Assembly (NCBI GenBank): GCA_021816165.1
Contig: JAKAYZ010000100.1
Location: forward strand, 1 to 7,240
Origin: Planctomycetota bacterium
Lineage (GTDB): Bacteria; Planctomycetota; Phycisphaerae; WQYP01
DNA: 7,240 bases
Reading direction: 5' to 3'
Positions 5,686 to 7,240 of this stretch are shown here, in pieces. The first letter of the stretch is position 1, and the number at the start of each line of letters is the position of its first letter. The position numbers and the translations under genes were made by a program. A model generated the notes under the pieces. The model did not search any database. It was not told where the DNA came from and saw only the letters and a list, made by a program, of their open reading frames with translations.

Positions 5686-6739
5686 AAAGCCCCAACTGCC
5701 GCCCGCCGGGCCGGCGAAACGCGGAGGATGACATTGCCGGATAATGCGATGGCAACCCGGCTCGCCGGGCGGAAAGCTCGAAAAGTTTTTCAAGCTGGTC
5801 GGCAAATATACCCTCACCTTTCATCCGTGTGGCAAAATTGGAATCGTTGAGTTTGCCGCCGCGCATGGAGCGAATCCGATTGAGAATTTTCTCCGCCCGA
5901 TCGGGCTTGTGTTCCCGCAGCCACGTCTGGAACAAATCCTTTACCGAATAAGGCAGCCGCAGCGGCGTATAGCCCGCAAAGGTCGCGCCGGCTTCCGCCG
6001 CGGCCTTGAGAATATCCGGCATGTGTTCATCGGTTAAGCCCGGTATGACCGGTGCCACCAGCACGCCCGTTGGAATACCGGCCTGGGACAACGCGGTGAT
6101 GGCCGCAAGTCTGCGCCGCGGCGAACTGGTGCGCGGCTCCATGATGGCGACGAGTTCCGACTGCAGCGTGGTTATGGAAATAAACACAGCCACGGCGTGA
6201 TGGCGCGCCAATTCGCCCAGCAGATCAATATCGCGGGTAATGAGATGATTTTTCGTGATGATCGAAACCGGATTTCGAAATTCCGCCAGCACTTCCAGAC
6301 AACCGCGTGTGATGCGCAACGTGCGCTCCACCGGCTGATAACAATCGGTAACGCTGGCCATGGAAATAAGTTCCCCCTGCCAGTTTTTATGCATCAGCTT
6401 TTGCCGCAGTAATTGCGGGGCGTCATATTTAACCAGAATTTTACTTTCAAAATCCAGCCCCGCGCAATAGCCCAGCGTTTCGTGCGTGGGCCGGGCATAA
6501 CAGTATATACAGCCATGTTCGCAACCCCGATACGGATTGACACTGAACCGAAAACCAATATCCGGGCTGTCATTTTCGGAAATAATGGATTTACTGTGAT
6601 CCGCAATGAGTTCCGTGCGCGGGGCGGTTGAGACCGGTTCATCGGCATCCGGATCCGGTGCATAATGCGTTGACTCAAAGCGGTTGGCAGGGTTGCCGCT
6701 GGCACCGCGTCCGTGAATGGGTAAAGAAACATCCTGCAT
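5678..6739 (-). CDS. PA0069/Rv2578c-type radical SAM protein (SplB-like)
   Basis: The product has 353 residues from the ATG at 6739. The frame is open further upstream, but those codons run into the T-arm-like RNA region. The family N-terminus is HGRGASGNPANRFE (9-22), close after this ATG. The 4Fe-4S/SAM motif is C73-x3-C77-x2-C80 within RGCEHGCIYCYARPTHE. Further conserved parts are TDCYQPVERTLRITRGCLEVL (131-151), ITKNHLITRDIDLL (161-174), EPRTSSPRRRLAAI (201-214), APVIPGLTDEHMPDIL (229-244) and AGYTPLRLPYSVKDLF (255-270). The family resembles spore photoproduct lyase in its core and has no established reaction. A DNA-related role is often suspected. The C-terminus ends RQLGLFS, close to the beta-clamp-binding consensus QL(S/D)LF. 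The gene stands alone, converging on the DUF4276 gene, with an extended -10 placed so that the mRNA would begin at or next to the ATG. Confidence 0.93.
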   Translation of the reverse strand: MQDVSLPIHGRGASGNPANRFESTHYAPDPDADEPVSTAPRTELIADHSKSIISENDSPDIGFRFSVNPYRGCEHGCIYCYARPTHETLGYCAGLDFESKILVKYDAPQLLRQKLMHKNWQGELISMASVTDCYQPVERTLRITRGCLEVLAEFRNPVSIITKNHLITRDIDLLGELARHHAVAVFISITTLQSELVAIMEPRTSSPRRRLAAITALSQAGIPTGVLVAPVIPGLTDEHMPDILKAAAEAGATFAGYTPLRLPYSVKDLFQTWLREHKPDRAEKILNRIRSMRGGKLNDSNFATRMKGEGIFADQLEKLFELSARRAGLPSHYPAMSSSAFRRPGGRQLGLFS

Positions 6740-6745
6740 GATGGC

Positions 6746-6754
6746 ATTATACCA
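6746..6754 (-). promoter_or_regulatory. Extended -10 promoter giving a probably leaderless radical SAM mRNA
   Basis: On the reverse strand TGG-TATAAT covers 6754-6746, a perfect -10 with the TGn extension and no clear -35. Six bases (GCCATC) separate it from the ATG at 6739, so the normal start distance falls on the A of that ATG. No Shine-Dalgarno sequence lies within 15 bases of the ATG. GGAGG lies about 24 bases upstream, outside the predicted transcript. Confidence 0.45.
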
Positions 6755-6782
6755 ATAAAAAGACCTCCACCATGATGCCGTG

Positions 6783-6944
6783 AGAGCGGGAGAGATTCGA
6801 ACCCTTGTTACAAGGGCGGACCAGCACAACGCATCGGCTCAAGACTTCCACAACTGTCTCGATAAATCGAGACCAGGCTTGTCCATCGTTCCGACACCCG
6901 GGGTCCTGTACAATGCTCATCGGTCCGAAGCATTAGGCCGCTCT
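6783..6944 (-). ncRNA. Candidate structured RNA or tRNA-derived remnant with T-arm and acceptor-like stem
   Basis: On the reverse strand the 3' end reads GGGTTCGAATCTC then CCGCTCT, that is, a tRNA-type T-loop (TTCGAAT) with four of five stem pairs and, with no gap, a 7-base 3' acceptor-like strand (6789-6783). Exactly seven complementary bases, AGAGCGG, lie at 6944-6938. Between them are a perfect 6-bp hairpin with a 3-base loop (6802-6807 with 6811-6816), an 8-bp inverted repeat (6856-6863 with 6866-6873), and a 6-bp hairpin (6912-6917 with 6929-6934). The 11-base loop of the last contains GGTCCG (6922-6927), able to pair with CGGACC (6817-6822) as a pseudoknot. It is not a normal tRNA: it is 162 bases long, with no D-arm, no clear anticodon arm, C at the discriminator position and no CCA. 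No tmRNA tag frame was found. It may be a novel RNA, a decayed tRNA or an integration scar, and strand is uncertain apart from the T-loop. Confidence 0.35.
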
Positions 6945-7168
6945 AGCACGAACAAGGCAGAGGTCATATATCCTTTTACACCTATTGCGCGCGAAAGGCA
7001 AATCGGTTTGGATGAATCCGGGCCTGTGACAGATTCCGCAAGGCCTTTGTGCCCCTGATCCTTGGGCTTCTAACTCTGCTGTTACCGGCACCATCAATCA
7101 AATCCATACTCCACTCCAGCCCGCCATCGCATATACCCGCCGCACCCCCAAACCAAATTCCTCACGGC

Positions 7169-7214
7169 ACGTTGTTCGCCCTGGCTCCGGAATACGTTGC
7201 TCGCTGCTTCCCGG
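7169..7214 (+). repeat. Two imperfect direct repeats, period 25 bp
   Basis: ACGTTGTTCGC...CTCCGG (7169-7190) and ACGTTGCTCGC...TCCCGG (7194-7214) share most positions once a 2-base gap is allowed (about 21-22 bp each). The second copy runs into the palindrome at 7209-7224. Confidence 0.45.
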
Positions 7215-7224
7215 CGCGCCGGGA
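7209..7224. repeat. 16-bp perfect palindrome TCCCGGCGCGCCGGGA
   Basis: The sequence equals its own reverse complement over 16 bases, with no spacer, in the non-coding right end. No T-run follows on either strand, so it is not an evident intrinsic terminator. It could be a protein-binding site or part of a repeated element. Confidence 0.7.
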
Positions 7225-7240
7225 CTCGTTGACGCACCCC

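Larger units (their letters stand above)
6945..7240. other. Stretch to the right edge without a convincing gene
   Basis: Several frames on both strands stay open here, including one forward frame that runs off the window, but none shows a start with a ribosome site, a recognisable motif or a family pattern. The open frames are explained by few A+T-rich stops. Apart from a palindrome and two imperfect repeats near the edge, I see no terminator or promoter of quality. It may be intergenic spacer or part of a dispersed repeat. Confidence 0.5.

Noticed and set aside
6740..6829. Longer start for the radical SAM protein at 6829
   Set aside because: The additional 30 residues derive from the T-arm-like DNA and the promoter, and family members begin shortly before the GRGA-x-x-NP motif, which fits the ATG at 6739.
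6747..6920. Small reverse open frame of 57 codons just upstream of the radical SAM gene
   Set aside because: Its sequence (...CNKGSNLSRSH...) is the translation of the T-arm-like stretch, a classic artefact of reading tRNA-type DNA. It has no good ribosome site and its stop overlaps the -10 box of the next gene.
6783..6944. Calling the structured region a tmRNA, an intron-containing tRNA, SRP RNA or RNase P
   Set aside because: There is no tag frame ending in Ala-Ala stop, no U8 or D-arm, no CCA and no clear anticodon arm. The SRP GGTCCGGAAGGAAGC-type motif and the RNase P core motifs are also absent.
6780..7058. Forward open frame of 92 codons after the radical SAM gene start
   Set aside because: It crosses the whole hairpin-rich region, shows no motif, and has a start codon embedded in the T-arm-like sequence with no ribosome site.
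1..7240. CRISPR array or insertion sequence
   Set aside because: No regularly spaced identical repeats with spacers and no transposase or terminal inverted repeats were seen on either strand.

Overview
The window looks like a piece of a planctomycete-type chromosome, perhaps class Phycisphaerae, with moderate-to-high GC. The main clues are a CdsA whose C-terminal signature reads FGG and D-M-L-D instead of the usual HGG and D-R-x-D, and a PDZ protein preceded by a short charged helical segment of a kind common in planctomycete proteins. The lineage is an inference from these features, not a database match.

Layout, left to right. Bases 2-199 are the 3' end of a forward gene with a Gly-Gly-Pro repeat tail, closed by a strong intrinsic terminator. 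A forward nitroreductase gene (385-987) follows, behind a clear promoter overlapped by five ATAGT/ACTAT half-sites. Next come two reverse genes in an apparent operon: cdsA (2901-1984, phospholipid synthesis), then a membrane-anchored or exported PDZ protein (1959-1015). Divergent from cdsA is a YbhB/YbcL (PEBP-like) protein with an N-terminal signal or anchor (3098-3706).

The centre of interest is a two-gene forward operon, 3833-5685: an ABC/AAA_21-type ATPase whose stop overlaps (ATGA) the start of a DUF4276-family protein with TOPRIM-like acidic motifs. This has the layout of two-gene defence systems of the OLD/PARIS/AbiL type. It is the best candidate for an incompletely described system here, but function is inferred from architecture only. 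It converges, with an 8-bp overlap of the 3' ends, on a reverse PA0069/Rv2578c-type radical SAM gene (6739-5678) that appears to be transcribed as a leaderless mRNA.

The last 490 bases hold no convincing protein gene. Bases 6783-6944 form a compact set of nested pairings ending, on the reverse strand, in a tRNA-like T-arm and a 7-bp acceptor-like stem. This could be a structured RNA, a tRNA remnant or an attachment-site scar. Near the right edge are a 16-bp perfect palindrome and two imperfect direct repeats.

Most genes here are housekeeping or stress functions in separate small transcription units. Only cdsA with the PDZ gene, and the ATPase with the DUF4276 gene, look co-transcribed.
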